56,434 bases of DNA from Ammonifex sp. (GTDB lineage: Bacteria; Bacillota; Desulfotomaculia; Desulfotomaculales; DYER01), in assembly GCA_020725605.1 (NCBI GenBank), contig DYER01000105.1, positions 1-56,434 of the forward strand, read 5' to 3'. Positions 24,356 through 32,984 of the stretch are shown one piece after another (the stretch's first letter is position 1; each line of letters opens with the position of its first letter). The notes below the pieces were generated by a model. That model was given only the letters and a program-made list of their open reading frames with translations. It did no database searches and was not told the origin of the DNA. The position numbers and the translations under genes were made by a program.

Positions 24356-24434
24356 CGAACGTTGGCACCGCTCTTCGTCGGCCACCGACCGGGCCGACCT
24401 TTACGCCTGGGGACGCGACGTCCTCCGGGACGCC

Positions 24435-24623
24435 ATGGAGATGCCCGGAAGGCTGGAGTTCGAGGAACTGGCGGCGAAGTACGGCGCCGGCGCGGTCCCG
24501 TGCAGGGAGGGGTCGCACGCGGACCGCTGGCTGGCGCGGTCCCCCGGCTGGACGGAGGCGGCGAGGAGGGGCGGGGCGGTGGTGTACAGGTGGGCCGGCA
24601 GAGGGTCAACTACCCCCCACTGA
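24435..24623 (+). CDS. Small unknown protein, probably cut by IscB element
   Basis: A 62-residue soluble-looking frame (MPGRLEFEELAAKYG, then WLARSPGWTEAARRGGAVV). The same frame continues open upstream to about 24354 without a start codon. Its last residues run into the left end of the IscB element at about 24603, so the gene appears truncated by the insertion. Confidence 0.4.
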   Translation: MEMPGRLEFEELAAKYGAGAVPCREGSHADRWLARSPGWTEAARRGGAVVYRWAGRGSTTPH

Positions 24624-24639
24624 AGTGGGAGGCATGACG

Positions 24640-24899
24640 CCTCGGAGTTGACCAGCCTGAGGGTCCGACCCTAAGGACAAGGGGATGAGGGCGCTACGTT
24701 ATCCGGGTCACGGCACCCTGGGGTGCTCCTCCAGCTCCAGGCCCTGCCGCCGGCGGTTAAACAGCGAGCTCGGGGTGCAGCGAGCGGTGCCGCCGGCGCG
24801 ACAAGCCCGGGTAACACTGGCGAGGAGGGCGCTGGGGAGAGTCCGCCCCGGCGCGACACCGGCCCCGTAAGGGGCCTCCCAAGAGGAGGGGAAGCGCGC
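24640..24899 (+). ncRNA. Omega RNA (HEARO-type) for IscB
   Basis: About 260 bases of highly structured GC-rich DNA directly upstream of iscB without a coding frame. Local stems include GGGTCC..GGACCC-like pairing at 24660-24675 and GGCCCC.GTAA.GGGGCC at 24862-24875, and a larger complementary pair GCCGCCGGCG/GCCGCCGGCG at 24747-24818. In IscB elements the guide RNA scaffold is encoded just 5' of iscB, and its guide is the flank outside the left end. The ribosome binding site AGAGGAGGGG at 24881-24890 closes the region. Confidence 0.8.
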
Positions 24900-26252
24900 G
24901 TGGTTTTCGTTCTGGACGCGAGGAAGAGGCCGCTCATGCCCTGCTCCGAAAAGCGGGCGAGGAAGCTGCTGGCGCAGGGCAGGGCCGTGGTGCATCGCGT
25001 GGTGCCCTTCGTCATCCGGCTGAAGGACAGGCGGGCGGAAAACTCTGACCTCCAGGCGGTCAAGCTCAAAATCGACCCCGGCTACGAGGCCACCGGGATC
25101 TCCGTGGTGCGAGTGGCGGAGGGAAAAGAGGTGGCCGTCTTTTTCGCCGAACTCCACCACCGGATGGACATCCGGGAAAGGCTTGAGGCCAGGAGGGCCC
25201 GTCGCAGGAGCAGGAGGAGCCGCAAGACGAGGTACCGCGCCCCCAGGCTTGACAACCGCCGGAGGCCGGAGGGCTGGCTTCCGCCGAGCGCGAAAGCCCG
25301 CATCCAGCAGCTTCTGAGCATGGTGGAGAAGCTCCGCCGCTGGCTGCCCGTCGCGGAAATCGTGGTGGAGTCGGTCAAGTTCGACACCCAGAAGCTCCAG
25401 AACCCCGAAATATCCGGCATCGAGTACCAGCGGGGAGAACTCTTCGGCTACCGCAGGGTGCGCGAGTACCTGCTGGAAAAGTGGGGCCGGAGGTGCGCCT
25501 GGTGCGGCAGGGAAGGGGTGCCGCTGGAGGTGAACCGCGTGGTGCCCAGGTCCAGGGGCGGCACGGACCGGGCGTCGAACCTGGTGCTTTCCTGCCGGGA
25601 GTGCGCCGAAGCCAGGGGGAACAGGCTGCCGCAGGAGTGGCTGGAAGAGCTGAAGGGGTCCGGGCGTGATACGGACAAAAGGCGCGCGGAGAACATCCCG
25701 AAAATCCTGGCCCGGTTAAAAGAACCCCTCAAAGGCGCGGCCTTCATGAACGCCTCCCGCTATTTCCTGGTGAGGAAACTCGAAGAGTTAGGGTTGCCCG
25801 TTTTCACTGCCCCGGCCGCCCTGACCGACCGCAACCGCGCCAGATTTGGCCTGCCCAAGACCCACTACTTCGACGCCTGCTGCGCGGGGGAGGTGCGGGG
25901 GGAACTGGAGATTGCCGCGGAATACGTCCTGCACTTCCGGGCCACGGGCCGGGGGACCAGGCAGATGTGCATACCGGACCGGCACGGCTTCCCTAGGGGC
26001 CACCGTTCGAGGCACAAACTCCACTGCGGCTTCATGACCGGCGACCTGGTGGCGGCGGAGGTGCCGCGGGGGAAGTATGCGGGGAGGCACGTTGGTTTCG
26101 TGGCCGTGCGGGCCAGCGGCTACTTCGACATCAAGGATTTTCGCGGCAAGCGGGTAGCACAGGGGATAAGCCACAAGCACTGCAGGCTGGTCCAGAGGTA
26201 CGACGGCTACTCTTACGGAAAGGAGGTAGCGGCGCATTCCTCCTCCCAATGA
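24900..26252 (+). CDS. iscB: IscB RNA-guided nuclease, HNH site degenerate
   Basis: A 450-residue IscB, the ancestor-type relative of Cas9. Domains in order: PLMP domain (RPLMPCSEKRARKLL) at the N-terminus; RuvC-I LKIDPGYEATG near residue 56; arginine-rich bridge helix; RuvC-II VVESVKFD near 155; HNH from CAWCG near 199 to CRECAEARGN; RuvC-III KTHYFDAC near 321. RuvC residues are present. In the HNH domain the expected E/D-H of the EHIVP motif reads NRVVP, so the catalytic histidine and its acidic neighbour are replaced. The zinc-binding cysteine pairs remain. GTG 24900 is 9 bases after a strong site. It should cut at most one strand. Confidence 0.92.
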   Translation: MVFVLDARKRPLMPCSEKRARKLLAQGRAVVHRVVPFVIRLKDRRAENSDLQAVKLKIDPGYEATGISVVRVAEGKEVAVFFAELHHRMDIRERLEARRARRRSRRSRKTRYRAPRLDNRRRPEGWLPPSAKARIQQLLSMVEKLRRWLPVAEIVVESVKFDTQKLQNPEISGIEYQRGELFGYRRVREYLLEKWGRRCAWCGREGVPLEVNRVVPRSRGGTDRASNLVLSCRECAEARGNRLPQEWLEELKGSGRDTDKRRAENIPKILARLKEPLKGAAFMNASRYFLVRKLEELGLPVFTAPAALTDRNRARFGLPKTHYFDACCAGEVRGELEIAAEYVLHFRATGRGTRQMCIPDRHGFPRGHRSRHKLHCGFMTGDLVAAEVPRGKYAGRHVGFVAVRASGYFDIKDFRGKRVAQGISHKHCRLVQRYDGYSYGKEVAAHSSSQ

Positions 26253-26265
26253 ATTGGGAGGCATC

Positions 26266-26534
26266 TTGCGCAGAACGATTGTGAGGTGTGCAAGGAGTCA
26301 CGTTGCGGACCATGTGGGAGTCCGGGCCGGCGGCCCGCGCGGAGCCCAGGTTTTTCGGCCCGCCCTGCCCGAAGGGTTACTGGTGCCCAGCCCCGGGGGA
26401 GGAGCCTCGCGGCCTGGCCCTCCGGGGTGGGGGTCAGGGCGTGGGGGTGGACCGTAGGCGAGGCGAATGTGACGGGGTAGGGATATGCTAGGCGTCTGAT
26501 TAACTTACATCTCTGACCTCAGGGGGGACCGTAT
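26266..26534 (+). other. Gap with possible 3' remnant of the interrupted gene
   Basis: A plus-strand frame ending at 26491 reads PRFFGPPCPKGYWCPAPGEE, cysteine- and glycine-rich, and could be the far side of the gene interrupted by the IscB element. Alternative frames are also open because of the GC content, so support is weak. From about 26460 the DNA becomes AT-richer and probably holds the promoter of the adhesin gene; I cannot assign boxes with confidence. Confidence 0.3.
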
Positions 26535-29500
26535 ATGTTGCCGTTTCTCCTTCGACGTGTGTCTAAGCTCTGCCTGACACACGAGGCCGTTATGGCTCTC
26601 TTGTTCTGCGGGCTTCTCGCGTACTTAACTTTTCTTGTTACCCCTCAGCCAGCCTATGCCGGGCGAACCCTGTACGGATGTTCCCTGGTGGCTTCGGGTA
26701 CCGGTCCCGGAACGTTTTATTCGGGAACCGCTACTGTCCCTTCCGGACCGACATGGGTTCTGGCCCATATTGTGGGCACCCTCGTGGGAGTCGATTTGGG
26801 CGACAGTGGCCAGTGTAGCTGGGGATTCGTCGAGTACAGTACAGACGGCGGCGGTTCTTGGACCAGCCTTGGCATAGACTACTCAGGTTGGTCGTCTAAA
26901 TCCGTCAACGAATGGCTCGAAGTTCCGGCGGGTAGCCTAGTTCGACTCAAGATAATAAGCGAAGCGCAGGGCCGTTACTCCGAAATCCGCCTGACCCAAT
27001 TTCTCGTTCCCGATGATACCGTTGCCGATGGAGTTTCTTTATCACCCACAACATATAGCGCCGGTTGGTACTATTCTTCGGAATACGTCGTTCCGTCCGG
27101 CTATGAGCTTGTTGCGGTGCAGGTTCAGGGTTTTTCCTACCTGACCTGGTATATGAAAGCGTACCTTGAGGGCTGGAACGGTTCCTCTTGGGTTGCGCTA
27201 GGCTATTTGGAGTATGGGTCCGGCTACTTGTATTACTATACCACGAGCACGATGGGTTCCATAGTCCCGTTGAGCACTTACGCCTCTAGAGGCGAACTGG
27301 CACACAACCCTTTCTACGCATACGTCCCTCCGGGCATCAGCAAGATCAGAATGCGCAGTTCCCATTCCGGACAGGGCGTCGTCTCAAAGGTGGTGTTGTA
27401 CCCTTCCTCCGCTCCCACCATTACTGGAGTCTTCTCGGGAGGTTTAGGGTGGTCAAATCAGGCTGGCCGCGGATGGGTCCGAGTGGAGTGGGCACCTAAG
27501 CCCCGCGTCGCGGGGTACCGCGTCTGCGTAGTTGACGGCAGGGACTGGCGGCAATTCGACGTCGGCAACAGGACGTACTTCGACACGAGGGAGGAGAAGA
27601 TCTACCCCAGCGAGTCCTGGCTGGACTCCCTGGCTGACAACAGCTACACCGGCGATCCGTTCAACCACACGCGAGGTGGCCTGGATCTCCGTGACGATAA
27701 CAATAAGCTCTTCCGGAAAATGCAGACCGACCCCTCCTGGAAGGACAAGCACCATTACGAGTTCATTGTGCTGGCCTACAACGCGTCAGGGGTGAGTCCG
27801 TGGCCGTGGGAATCCGGCGTATGGGGATGGAACGGCGGTCACTCGAGCTGGGTCACCCTCCCCAACCGCACCGACACCCAGGCACCGCAGGTGACGTCCC
27901 TAAGCATCAACGATGGTGCGGCGAACGCCGGTAGCAGGAACGTGACCTTGACCATAGCGGGGTCCGACCCCACCCAAGCCAGCTATGAAGATACCTGGGT
28001 CCGCTCCAAGCTGGCATGGCTGGAGGTTTCCAACGACAACTTCGCTACCAAGCAGTCCTACCGCGTGGGAGGCTATCTGCCAGACCGGGACGAGGACCGG
28101 ATCGGTGACAGCGGAAACCTGCGCGTGTGGACCAGGCGGGTGTGGTGGGCGGACGTTCCAAACGTGTGGTTCCACGTCGGCACCTGGGGCGGCTCCGGTG
28201 CAGACCACTACCACGGGGTAACGGTGGCCGAGAACCTCAACCTTCCCGTCACCGCGGACATGTACCTCAGCTACGGGTTGTACTTGAACCAGCAGAGCAA
28301 CCTGCGGGTGACCGTGCAGTTCCAGATGACCGACGGGAAGTGGACTTGGGAGCTGCCGGAGTGCGTGGACCAGAACGGAATTCCGGCGCTTGGCCCGAAC
28401 GGGTGGGGCTATGACCTCAACAGCCGGGCCTACAATCAGGTGTACTACCGGCAGATAAGCCTCGCCCCCCTCGCGGGCAGGTCCATCTCGAAAATCGTCA
28501 TCTGGATAAACGACAATCCCGGTGTTCCGGACGGAGACTACTACGGGCACATCAAGAACATCCGCATAGGTCCGGCCTGGCTGACGGACATCAGCCAAGA
28601 GAACGTCTGGCGTATCCCGTGGACCCTCACGGCGGGCGAGGGGACGAAGACCGTAAGCGTTAGGTTCGTCGACTACGCGGGCAACGTGTCGCCCGTGCAG
28701 TCCGCGTCCATCTACCTGATTAACGACACCCAGCCGCCCTCGGTGAGCGTGACCGTCAACGGCGGCGCGGCCGTAACCACTTCGCAGTACGTGGACCTGG
28801 CGGTGGAGGCCCAGGACAACCTCTCCACTCCGGACATGCTTCAGATGCGCCTCAGCGCCGACGGGGGCCAGACGTGGGGTGGCTGGGGAACCTACGCCGT
28901 CCAGGTGAAGGGGTTCGACCTCGGCTCGACCGGCGGCCCCAAGACGGTCTGCGCGCAGGTGAAGGATGCGAACGGGAATGTGGGCACCGGAGTGGCGACG
29001 ATCTACTACGCCAAGCCGGGGGAGGCTACCAGCACTCCGTCCGACAGCACGCCGCCTCCCACTGGGGGTTCCCAGGTGGGTGAAAACCTGAACGGTGTTG
29101 CCATCATGCTGAACGGCCAGCCCACCGTGGTAGTGCAGGGCGACTCCATTACTCTGAGCCTGAGCAACATCAACACCCAGGCAGGGCCGGTGCAACTGTA
29201 TGTCAGCTTCGACGGAGTGAACTGGAGCCCGCCGGACCAGATTCCCACGGGGCAGACCACCTTCAGCAAGGTCCTGACCTTCCCGCGCGAGGGCACCATC
29301 GCGGTCAGCTACAAGCTCAAGAACTCGTACGGGGCGGAAAGCCCGGTCTACACCAGGTATTACCTGGTGGACTACACTGCTCCGGTGATAGAGAAGGCCG
29401 AGGTGCTGGGCGGCCTGACCGCGGTCACTTCGAGCACCGCCCCGCTGCTGCTCCGGGCCAGGGACAACCTGAAGGCCGGGATGTACTACAGCCTGAGCCT

Positions 29501-29654
29501 GGACGGCTCCACGTGGACGTCCTGGGCGGCCCTGCCTTCGGACGGCGTGGTCAACTCGCCCACGCTGGCGTCGGGTTACAACCGGGTTCGCGTCAAGGTG
29601 ATAGACCGGGCAGGAAACGCAGCGTCGGCGACGGTGGGCGTGTTCAAGCTCTGA
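26535..29654 (+). CDS. Large secreted adhesin-like protein with Ig-like domains
   Basis: A 1039-residue protein with a signal peptide ending PAYAG near residue 43. The first 300 residues are rich in glycine, serine, tyrosine and tryptophan. Next is a fibronectin-like segment (GYRVCVVDGRDW). At least three bacterial Ig-like repeats follow, opening DTQAPQVTSLSIN, DTQPPSVSVTVN and YTAPVIEKAEV, each with an aromatic strand like LSADGGQTWGGW or LSLDGSTWTSW. ATG 26535 follows AGGGGGGACC. The first kilobase is less GC-rich than the rest. No membrane or cell-wall anchor is seen at the C-terminus. It probably acts at the cell surface. Confidence 0.7.
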   Translation: MLPFLLRRVSKLCLTHEAVMALLFCGLLAYLTFLVTPQPAYAGRTLYGCSLVASGTGPGTFYSGTATVPSGPTWVLAHIVGTLVGVDLGDSGQCSWGFVEYSTDGGGSWTSLGIDYSGWSSKSVNEWLEVPAGSLVRLKIISEAQGRYSEIRLTQFLVPDDTVADGVSLSPTTYSAGWYYSSEYVVPSGYELVAVQVQGFSYLTWYMKAYLEGWNGSSWVALGYLEYGSGYLYYYTTSTMGSIVPLSTYASRGELAHNPFYAYVPPGISKIRMRSSHSGQGVVSKVVLYPSSAPTITGVFSGGLGWSNQAGRGWVRVEWAPKPRVAGYRVCVVDGRDWRQFDVGNRTYFDTREEKIYPSESWLDSLADNSYTGDPFNHTRGGLDLRDDNNKLFRKMQTDPSWKDKHHYEFIVLAYNASGVSPWPWESGVWGWNGGHSSWVTLPNRTDTQAPQVTSLSINDGAANAGSRNVTLTIAGSDPTQASYEDTWVRSKLAWLEVSNDNFATKQSYRVGGYLPDRDEDRIGDSGNLRVWTRRVWWADVPNVWFHVGTWGGSGADHYHGVTVAENLNLPVTADMYLSYGLYLNQQSNLRVTVQFQMTDGKWTWELPECVDQNGIPALGPNGWGYDLNSRAYNQVYYRQISLAPLAGRSISKIVIWINDNPGVPDGDYYGHIKNIRIGPAWLTDISQENVWRIPWTLTAGEGTKTVSVRFVDYAGNVSPVQSASIYLINDTQPPSVSVTVNGGAAVTTSQYVDLAVEAQDNLSTPDMLQMRLSADGGQTWGGWGTYAVQVKGFDLGSTGGPKTVCAQVKDANGNVGTGVATIYYAKPGEATSTPSDSTPPPTGGSQVGENLNGVAIMLNGQPTVVVQGDSITLSLSNINTQAGPVQLYVSFDGVNWSPPDQIPTGQTTFSKVLTFPREGTIAVSYKLKNSYGAESPVYTRYYLVDYTAPVIEKAEVLGGLTAVTSSTAPLLLRARDNLKAGMYYSLSLDGSTWTSWAALPSDGVVNSPTLASGYNRVRVKVIDRAGNAASATVGVFKL

Positions 29655-29717
29655 CAGCCGGAAGGGGCGGTCCGGAGCGCATTCCGGGCCGCCCTATGCT
29701 TCTCAGGGGGATTCCGT

Positions 29718-30464
29718 TTGCGCAAGCTCACTTCCTTTGGACGGCGTACCATGTGGCCGCTACTGCTGGTGGTGCTGGCCGCAATGTGTCCTTTCGCCTG
29801 GGGCCTGTGGCATTCCGTCGCAACACGCGGCCCGGAGGTCGCAACCCGCGCCTACGTTGAAGCGCTGTGTTTGGGCTCGGACGCCGCGGCCGTCTCCGCG
29901 GGCGAGGCCCGCTTCCGGGCCGCGGCCCTTGGGGAGGTTTCGAGGGCAGACCCGGTCCGCGTGGAGGCGCGGGCGGTTGCGGTGGGAGAGGACTGGGCCG
30001 AGGTACGGATTTACGTGGAGGTCAAGCTGGCCGACGGCTCTGATGACGCCGGGTGGTACCGGATGGCCGTCGTCCGGGAGGACGGGGTCTGGAAGGTCGT
30101 CTCCTTCGCGAAGGCAGACCCCTGGCCCTCGGGTTCCTGGCCCTTCGCCTCGGCGCGGGACGTTTCCGCCGCCCGGGAGGCTTTCGCCGGGTACCTTGAG
30201 GCCCTGGCCGGAAACCGCTACGCCGGGGCCGCGAGGTTCCTGTGCGGCCCGGCGCGGCGCGCCCACGAGGCCGGGGCGGCGGTACTGGGGAAGGCCCCGC
30301 TGTTCCGGGAAGCCGAGGTGTCGAGCCTGGTTCCGGTGTGGCGGCGGGGGAACCTGATGGCCTGCCGGGCGGAATACGCGGTCGATGGGCGGCAGGCGAA
30401 GGCGGTGGTGCGCTATGCGAAGCTTACGGATGGGTGGCGCATTCTGGGCGTGGACCAGATTTAG
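29718..30464 (+). CDS. Membrane-anchored protein with NTF2-like repeats
   Basis: A 248-residue protein with an N-terminal membrane helix (WPLLLVVLAAMCPFAWGLW). Two similar domains of about 100 residues follow, each starting with an ATRAYVEAL or AAREAFAGYLEAL helix and ending in a strand pattern (VVREDGVWKVVSF; VVRYAKLTDGWRILGV). This resembles the NTF2-like fold seen in TcpC/VirB8-type conjugation proteins, though the match is only structural in style. TTG 29718 follows CTCAGGGGG. It overlaps the next gene by 35 bases. Confidence 0.5.
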   Translation: MRKLTSFGRRTMWPLLLVVLAAMCPFAWGLWHSVATRGPEVATRAYVEALCLGSDAAAVSAGEARFRAAALGEVSRADPVRVEARAVAVGEDWAEVRIYVEVKLADGSDDAGWYRMAVVREDGVWKVVSFAKADPWPSGSWPFASARDVSAAREAFAGYLEALAGNRYAGAARFLCGPARRAHEAGAAVLGKAPLFREAEVSSLVPVWRRGNLMACRAEYAVDGRQAKAVVRYAKLTDGWRILGVDQI

Positions 30465-32700
30465 AGCCTGTCTGCCGCTGGCGGCGGCCCTGACGCTGGT
30501 CTTGTGCCTGGCCTTTCCGGCCGCGGTCTTGGCCTGGGACTACACCATATCCGGCACGGACACACCCTCTACCATCGACCCGGCCGCGACGACCGCCGTG
30601 GTGGATACCACCAACCGGGAAATCCGCCTCCCGCAGCGGCCGGTGCCGGACCTGGTCGGCTTCTGGGAATCCGGGGAGTACGACTATGTGGTGCTGACCG
30701 CATCCGGCTTCCGCCACTACGCCTTCGACGGGACCCAGATGCGGGAGGTCGGCGTCCTGGGCCGCCAGGATACCAGCAATCCGCTGGCGGTTGCCGCCCG
30801 GGGAAATTACCCCGACGTGCTGGTCTACGATCCGGGCCAGCAGAAGCTGAGGCACTACTCCTTCACCGGCTCCGGCATGGCCTACAACCCGGCCCTTTCG
30901 GTGGCGGGCCTGACCGGGGTCCTGGCCGTCGGGACCGCGAGCCAGTCCGAGGTCGCCGCGCTGGTCGGGACCCAGGTCCAGCACTACAGCTTCACCGGCT
31001 CGGGCATGGCCCGCAATACCATACTCGAGCCTTCGGCTCCCCTCACCAACCCGGTGGACGTGGCCCTGGCCTCCGGCGGGTACGACACCGTGGTGCTGGA
31101 GCCCGACAGGGTCAGGTGGTTCAGCTTCACCGGCTCCGGGACCGCGGAAAACCCTTCGCTGAAGCTGCTGAACCTGACGAATCCCGTGGCGGTCGCGGTG
31201 GCGGACCCACAGTCGGGTTACGACATCGCGGTCATAGACGGGACGCAGGTCAAGCACTACTCCTTCGACGGCAACCAGTTGCGGTACAACGCGGTCCTGT
31301 CGGTCACCTCCGGGCTGACGAACCCCAGGGCGGTGGCGATACGTCCCGGTTCCTACGACCGCATCATCGTCGACGGGAACGAGGTGAAGTACTACTCCTG
31401 GACAGGGTCCGGCCTTCAGTACAACCCGAACCTGTCGAAGACGGTGGCCGACATCGCGCAGGGCGGCGGCTACAGGAGTCCGGCGGCGGCCCTCTCCCAA
31501 GGCAGGGACCCGGGCTACCCGGTCTCCTGGGTCCGGGTGCGGGCCGCCCACGAGCTGCCGCCGAACACCACGGTGACGTGGTCGGTGACCGCCGACGGGA
31601 CCAACTGGAAGAAGCGCTGGCGGGCGCGGGGCCTGCCGGGCGGCTCCACGGTCCTGGAGCTGACCGACGACGACGGCGCCACCTGGTATGCCGCGGGCAC
31701 GGCGGCGGACGCCCTGCCGTCGGCCGACAACGGGGCCCTGTGGGTCCGGGTTCCGGCGGGCAGGAGCGTCAGGTGGCGGGCCGACATGGAAACCTCCGAC
31801 CCGAACGGCACGCCGAAGATAGCCACCAATCCCAGGGGCGGCGTCGCGGTCAGGTGGGAGGCCGACGCGCCGCCGAACCCGCCGGTGCCGAAGACGTACG
31901 GAACGTGCTTTGCGACCACCACGCCCACGCTGGAGTGGACCTTCTCCGACCCGGACCCCGGGGACTGCCAGACGGCCTACCAGGTGCAGATAGCCCGGGC
32001 CGCGGACCTGAGCGTGTTCCTGGACACCGGCAAGGTGCTGAGCGGCCAGACGCAGTACACGGTGCCGACCAGCAGCTCCCCGGACGCCGCCGGGCCGCTG
32101 TGGAACTCCGGGACCTACCGGTTCAGGTACCGGGTCAGGGTCTGGGACTCCAGGGACATCCCCTCGGACTGGTCGGCCTGGGCCGACTTCTGCGTCGCGG
32201 CCTTCGAGCGGCCCAGGATCGCCCGGATAGTGAGCCCCCCGCCGGGGCAGGTCTCGCCGGACCCGGCCAACCCGGCGACGCACATAATGATTCTTCCGGG
32301 CATGACGGCTGCGCAGCTGCCGAAGGCCAAGGCCGGGGCCAAGGTCGTCCTGCTCCTCGACAGCGTGGGGCCGCTGAACTCGGTCTCCTGGGCGTTTTCG
32401 TACACGGGCCCGCAGGGAACCAAGTACGCTGCGGTGAATATTCCAGTAAGCCTTCCCGGCGGCGGCTCCAATCCGATGCGCCCGGCGGGCAGCGAGACCA
32501 ACCGCTGGGCCGTGGAGTTCTGGACCGACCCGAGCCTGGCGGTGTGCCCGAGCGGGACGGTGGTCGGAATGCAGGCTTCGGGGAGCGGCGGGGTCTCGGC
32601 GGGCCTGAGGGCGCCGCCTTACGCGGAAGGGGTGGTAGTGACCGAAGGTAGCGTGTACGCGGACTGGTTCGTGGTGCTCCAGGGAAGGGACGCGAATTAA
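30430..32700 (+). CDS. Secreted beta-propeller-like protein
   Basis: A 756-residue protein with a signal peptide (LVLCLAFPAAVLAWD). Residues about 60-350 contain six repeats of roughly 45 residues ending in a signature such as HYSFTGSGMAYNPAL, HYSFTGSGMARNTIL, WFSFTGSGTAENPSL, HYSFDGNQLRYNAVL and YYSWTGSGLQYNP. They are likely blades of a six-bladed propeller. The second half has fibronectin-like strands and a cysteine pair. ATG 30430 lies inside the end of the preceding gene; the two are probably one operon with the adhesin at 26535. It is probably a surface or sheath component; no enzyme motif seen. Confidence 0.6.
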   Translation: MGGAFWAWTRFRACLPLAAALTLVLCLAFPAAVLAWDYTISGTDTPSTIDPAATTAVVDTTNREIRLPQRPVPDLVGFWESGEYDYVVLTASGFRHYAFDGTQMREVGVLGRQDTSNPLAVAARGNYPDVLVYDPGQQKLRHYSFTGSGMAYNPALSVAGLTGVLAVGTASQSEVAALVGTQVQHYSFTGSGMARNTILEPSAPLTNPVDVALASGGYDTVVLEPDRVRWFSFTGSGTAENPSLKLLNLTNPVAVAVADPQSGYDIAVIDGTQVKHYSFDGNQLRYNAVLSVTSGLTNPRAVAIRPGSYDRIIVDGNEVKYYSWTGSGLQYNPNLSKTVADIAQGGGYRSPAAALSQGRDPGYPVSWVRVRAAHELPPNTTVTWSVTADGTNWKKRWRARGLPGGSTVLELTDDDGATWYAAGTAADALPSADNGALWVRVPAGRSVRWRADMETSDPNGTPKIATNPRGGVAVRWEADAPPNPPVPKTYGTCFATTTPTLEWTFSDPDPGDCQTAYQVQIARAADLSVFLDTGKVLSGQTQYTVPTSSSPDAAGPLWNSGTYRFRYRVRVWDSRDIPSDWSAWADFCVAAFERPRIARIVSPPPGQVSPDPANPATHIMILPGMTAAQLPKAKAGAKVVLLLDSVGPLNSVSWAFSYTGPQGTKYAAVNIPVSLPGGGSNPMRPAGSETNRWAVEFWTDPSLAVCPSGTVVGMQASGSGGVSAGLRAPPYAEGVVVTEGSVYADWFVVLQGRDAN

Positions 32701-32703
32701 GGA

Positions 32704-32733
32704 GAAGCCCCCCAAAAGGAGAAACGGGCTTCG
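32704..32733 (+). terminator. Weak hairpin after the propeller gene
   Basis: GAAGCCC at 32704-32710 pairs with GGGCTTC at 32726-32732. No T-run follows, so it may be a weak or Rho-assisted terminator, or only mRNA end protection, before the riboswitch. Confidence 0.35.
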
Positions 32734-32751
32734 TATTCATCGTATAGAAAG

Positions 32752-32852
32752 ACCCCCCATCAAGGGCAAACCCGGCGAAAGCCGGGGGCGCAAAGCCATG
32801 GGGCCTAAAGCGGATCATCCGCCAGGGCAGCCCGGCTGCTGGGGGAACCGCA
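32752..32852 (+). promoter_or_regulatory. c-di-GMP-I (GEMM) riboswitch
   Basis: The sequence has the conserved core AAGGGCAAACC at 32762, a short stem closed by a GAAA tetraloop (CGGCGAAAGCCG), then GGCGCAAAGCC at 32788 and a GGCCTAAAG / CAGGGCAGCCCGGCTGC receptor-side stem. The middle G of AGGGCAAA (32765), which contacts one guanine of the ligand, is G and not A, so c-di-GMP rather than cGAMP is the expected ligand. It lies about 130 bases upstream of the stalk-domain gene. The expression platform is not obvious; a hairpin GGCCGCC..GGTGGTCGGCC around 32877-32906 contains a Shine-Dalgarno-like GGAGGTGG. Confidence 0.92.
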
Positions 32853-32984
32853 AGGCAACAAATCCCCCCTCGGCAGCCGGCCGCCGATTGGAAGGAGGTG
32901 GTCGGCCCGGTTCGTTTCTGAAGGGTTCCAAAGCGCGACTTTGGAGTTTGTAAAACAGGCCATGTGCAGAGGGGGTTGGTTTTT

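Larger units (their letters stand above)
24603..26265 (+). mobile_element. IscB (IS200/605-like, non-autonomous) element
   Basis: The left end carries a hairpin at 24613-24632 (8-bp stem, one mismatch, loop TGAA). The right end carries a perfect 8-bp hairpin at 26242-26261, also with loop TGAA and overlapping the iscB stop codon. Between them lie a structured RNA region and iscB. No transposase is inside, so mobility would need a Y1 transposase in trans, for example a TnpA like the one at 7228. Confidence 0.85.

Noticed and set aside
30424-32715. 763-codon minus-strand frame over the propeller gene
   Set aside because: Antisense shadow; the plus frame has a signal peptide and regular repeats.
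32877-32950. CCAAAG/CTTTGG hairpin as riboswitch terminator
   Set aside because: Stem too short and tail only AGTTTGT; not convincing as the expression platform.
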